A model generated the notes under the pieces. The model worked only from the letters and a program-made list of their open reading frames with translations. It ran no database searches and was not told the origin of the DNA. From contig JASDDO010000001.1 in assembly GCA_030015575.1 (NCBI GenBank), positions 142,991,988 to 143,055,987 on the forward strand: DNA of 64,000 nucleotides, given 5' to 3'. Below are positions 60,467-64,000 of this stretch, piece by piece. The first letter of the stretch is position 1. Every line of letters begins with the position of its first letter. Position numbers and translations under genes: made by a program. This DNA is from Agapanthus africanus (Eukaryota; Streptophyta; Magnoliopsida; Asparagales; Amaryllidaceae).

Positions 60467-60876
60467 CTGAAACCAAAATACCAAAAAGGATTAGGATGAT
60501 AACAAGATTCAAACTTTTGATGAATAATGACCATAGATCAAGGATATGAATCAAGACTAGAACTCCAAGTTACTTAAATAGAGTACCATATTATAACCAT
60601 GCCGCGGTACATAGTTACAATCACATAACTCCACTCAAGTCGTCCAAATCCTAGTATCAGAATCAAGGAACAGGGAGAAACAAGAGGGAACCAAAAGGTT
60701 TCAAGCCGAGATGCAAAGTTGTTTGCATATCGTCAGAACAGAGGTCAAGAGAAAGATATGATTCAAGAATTATGATAACAATGTGGCAGGACATGTTCAT
60801 CACGATTATTCTGATTCGTGTATTGGGTCCAATACCCAACTACAAAAGAATCAAACCCAATTAACCTAAATCATAT
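60467..60876 (-). other. Element F leader
   Basis: About 410 bp between primer site and gag. It resembles the D leader (27606-27960), including a GTTACTTAAATAGAGTACCATA-like segment related to 27800-27830. No coding sequence is seen. Confidence 0.65.
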
Positions 60877-60890
60877 GGCTCTGATACCAA
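60877..60890 (-). other. Element F primer-binding site
   Basis: The complement of TTGGTATCAGAGCC lies eight bases from the LTR, of the initiator tRNA-Met type. It fixes F on the minus strand. Confidence 0.9.
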
Positions 60891-60898
60891 ACAAACCC

Positions 60899-61690
60899 TG
60901 TCACGCCCCGCTTCCCAGAGTGCACTAAGATAGGCGTGTGACAGAGCCAACCATGCTACCTGTGGCTAGGAAACATCCCTCCACAGTCACATTACGGCTG
61001 TCTATAAGATATCAAGAACAGTAGAAATAAAATAAACTATCTAGTACATGTCCATGAGCCAGAATAAACGAGTCAAGAAACAATATGCGGAAGCAATAGA
61101 TCCAAGTAACAATAACAATCTAGAAAGTACGTCCCAAATATGGGCTCACAACAGGAAATAAAAGTGCTGAAAGAAAACTAAACTAAAATACTAACAGGTC
61201 CTCACTGCTCGGCCTGCTGACTGAAATACTCCTGATCGGTCAACTGCAAAGGTAGAGGATCTGGGCCATGCAAAACCCAGACGTTAGTGCGTTATAATAT
61301 CAACAATAATATAATCAGGGGTAACGAACATGCAGGCACGAGTATGAACAGTAATAAAGGTATAACAGTAACATGAATGTGGAACAGTGAAGGGTAAAAG
61401 CATATGTGACGTGCAGTGGGTAATCTGAACTAAACTACTGGGTAACTACTCTCAATTCTGTGAAATCAATTTAATAAATTATCGATGTAACTCAATAGTA
61501 TCCCGTGCATGCCCGGGACTACGGTCAAGACTCTCGGGCTAAATCCGAGACGTGCCGCTAGGCAGTAAACAGGTAACATGTACAGACGAATGATGTCAGC
61601 AGCATCATCCCGGGGCTGGCCTAGCCCGTAAAACTGATCAGTATAAGTATCGAACTGTCGAGTTACAAGTCAGGTTTCATCATTGATTTC
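60899..61690 (-). repeat. Element F, 5' LTR, part nearest the interior
   Basis: The first 540 bp match 45728-46267. The remaining 250 bp (61439-61690) have no partner in the window because the other LTR is truncated, but continue without a visible break until H begins at 61691. The LTR appears interrupted there by H; its own far end is not seen. Confidence 0.8.
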
Positions 61691-64000
61691 TGTCACGCCC
61701 CGCTTCCCAAGATACGGAATACGAGGGGTAGACAAGGCCAGCCATGCTCCTACGGTCAAGGAAAGGTCATGCCGTAGTCACACTTCGGCTTCTAGTTTCT
61801 CATGGTAAACAGTATATAATGCGCAGGTAATGAGAAATGCAGTAACTGAAGGGAAATAAAATAAAGACTGACCTGAAGTGGAACAAATCAATGTAACTCG
61901 GGAGGGCAAGTCAAGAAGTCTGTGATGCACTGGTCCGGGCTAACTCTTCTCCTCACACTGAGCATGCATACTCAGGTCGTCAGAGCGACACAATAGCAAT
62001 ATAATATGTATAAAATCAAGTGACAGTTCTAGCAGTGATAATAGGTATATGAAGCAGTAAATAAATGATATCATGAATATGCATGTGCAGTAATCAACGC
62101 AGCGGAACAGTAAAGCAGTATAACGATATGTCACGTATGCCAACACAGCATATAAAGAATATAAATGCCAGTGCCCCTATCAGTCTCTAAGTCTCACTGT
62201 ACAGGTCACTAAGCCTATCGTCAGTCCAAGTGTGAGAGTCAACCACTCGTGAGTGTCCTCCACCCAAGGGTAGAACCCAAGGGCAAGGGACTACGGGCCC
62301 AACATGTAACAAGAATATCACGGTGTATATATCACGTACCCTGTAAATCTCCATATAACTCCCTAAATATATAAGCCGGCATGGGACTCCCGAGATTCTG
62401 TTGAGCTCACACTTAAACTACCCCACACCCCGTGGTCTACATCAAACGCTAACCACAACCCTAAATACTAATCGATCCGTGACAAGTCTGCGCGAGAACT
62501 GGAGGCAGGACCTCCATCAAGCACGTCCCGACTAATACCTAAGATAAATGGCAGTGTCGGATGCCTTATCTGTGACACCCGTGCAAGCGCTTCCATAAGT
62601 GTCCCATACCACTTATAGTCACACGTACACGCATCCCACAGACGTCGACAATGCAACAGAATAATAGGGTCACTGATTGTGTACAAGTACGTATCACTTT
62701 CACTTAATCACGAATACACGAACACTGACGTACTTGCCACAATCAACACTAAAATCTAACACTGGGTAAATGCACGATGTCACTAGGTTATCGGTACAAT
62801 GATATGGGTAGGATATGATGCATGAACAAGTATATAAACATGATGAGGATGTTATGAAACAGCATTCCTTCACTTGCACGATTTATCATGAAACGTACGC
62901 ATATAATTTGGCGAAATGATAAGTAGATAGTAATTAGTATGTTCAGTTAGCTATCCATAGAATTTAGTTTCAAGCCAATCGGGTTCCAGGATCATTAGTT
63001 ATAACTATTTCATTTTAAGCGCACGCGGCTAAAAATCCGGTTTCAGAATCAGATGTCCGTTTCACAACGCATTTTAACCCTAGTTGGGATCATAATTTAG
63101 CGATGCTACAGTTGGATGAATTCTAGGGTTTTCAGTAAAGTTTTCAACGTAACAAACTGATCTTCAATCGCGTCTGTACGTTAGGAGTTATAATCTGTTT
63201 AATATCAACATGTCAATTCTGATTCTGCTGGGACTGTTATGTGCCCCGATCTTCTAAATTATAGAATAAATAACAAATGGTAACGAAACAGTGTGAAATC
63301 AATTGTGTTGTCTAGATAACAGATTTATCTATAATAAACAGTGGAGTTCCGCAACTTACGAGTTAAGGAAATTCTATGGTATCCAATACGAAACAGAAAG
63401 CAAAGACTGGAGTCACTCTGGACTGCAGTCCAGAGTCGCACTCCGATCCGAATATCATCACAGTTTAAATATAGAAATACCCGTAAACTAGCATAAGGTT
63501 AAAGTTCGTCGAGTTGGCTTCGATTTGAGCCCTCGAACGCACCATTCTAGTATGTATATGATTTATGGAGAATTTAACAATTTTCAGATGCAACAGAATT
63601 ACAGTTTTACGGCTAGACTTGGGGGTAGTCGTTTTAATCTTTAACAGTCGTATTTTCTAATGAAACTTGCACAAGGTATTCAACATATCAAGGGCCACAG
63701 CATTATATCTAGTTCCGTCAAATTGGATAATGATTTTCTATGAGAACAAGTATCGAACGGTTTTATGGCAATATTTAGCATCAAGCAAAACATGGAATAT
63801 CTACGATTTTGATTTATAATTTAATGATAAATAGCATGAAAGCAAGTAAAAACTTGCCTGGAGACGTTGGGGCACACGGTAGCGAGTACAGTACGGTCAC
63901 GCGACGAACTGGCACGACGACGGCAGCGGGTGAGCTCGGGCAGTGAGGCTCGTCGGCGTCATCGGGGTGTCTGCGGTGATCGAAGCTTTTGATGGCGGGG
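61691..64000 (-). mobile_element. Element H: D-family gypsy LTR in reverse, leaving the window
   Basis: Begins TGTCACGCCCCGCTTCCC, the complement of a gypsy LTR end. It is homologous to the D LTR over its known length: 61691-61865 to 27583-27407, and 61870-62990 to 1144-1, at perhaps 70-80% by eye. Beyond 63000 it extends into LTR parts not seen for D, reaching a GC-rich segment at 63850-64000. No interior is reached, so whether it is a solo LTR or a full element is open. No gene is supported in these 2.3 kb. Confidence 0.8.

Larger units (their letters stand above)
57248..60898 (-). mobile_element. Gypsy element F interior (chromovirus, Tekay-like), lacking integrase
   Basis: Read on the minus strand from the primer site (60877-60890): gag, zinc knuckles, protease, reverse transcriptase, RNase H. 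The integrase, chromodomain and 3' end that should follow toward lower coordinates are absent, replaced by element G and filler. Order and protein motifs are those of Ty3/gypsy chromoviruses; Tekay/Del is the most likely lineage. It is broken in several places besides the large loss. Confidence 0.88.

Overview
The window looks like intergenic heterochromatin from a large, repeat-rich flowering-plant genome. I see no host gene, tRNA, rRNA or CRISPR array that I can support. Almost every base belongs to LTR retrotransposons nested inside one another. The families point to a plant: Ty1/copia elements with iMet primer sites and Angela/Tork-like proteins, Ty3/gypsy elements of chromovirus/Tekay type, a LARD-like element with 4.5-kb LTRs, and a plant mobile domain (PMD) coding remnant. 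The species cannot be told from the sequence.

Layout, left to right. Gypsy element D (+ strand) starts before the window. Its 5' LTR (1-1144 and 27407-27583) was split by LARD-like element A (1145-27406). A has two LTRs of 4522 bp each and a 3.0-kb interior without a usable polyprotein. The 5' LTR of A was split by C (4440-18654), a solo LTR of a related family in inverse orientation. C was split by copia element B (5646-15314; LTRs of 2131 bp each). Target-site duplications support these three steps: GTTTT for A (within a T run), GTGGA for C and GGACG for B. After A, D resumes with a short interior (zinc-knuckle gag remnant, acidic ORF, no pol) and a 3' LTR (30172-30753, then 40570 to about 41400). 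That LTR is split by copia element E (30754-40564, minus strand, duplication GAACC), which has the best-preserved proteins in the window.

From about 41400 to 45727 lies element I. It has a roughly 3-kb leader built of very many short hairpins and three tandem-repeat arrays, then a PMD-like coding remnant. Gypsy element F (minus strand, 45728 to beyond 61440) cuts it. F keeps gag to RNase H but has lost integrase and most of its 3' LTR. Copia element G sits in the 3' LTR of F in an odd LTR-interior-LTR-interior arrangement (46268 to about 57247) whose right edge carries patchwork filler DNA. A D-like gypsy LTR, H, occupies 61691-64000 in reverse and appears to sit inside the 5' LTR of F.

Nothing here works as a host pathway. 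The elements are fossils, although several are young: B by eye has LTRs about 99.5% identical, and A and E about 98%. The most interesting signal is repeated RNA-like structure in non-coding parts of unrelated elements: the hairpin array of I, a GTGCA-type hairpin array in A, and a set of position-conserved hairpins with paired changes in the leaders of copia elements B, E and G.
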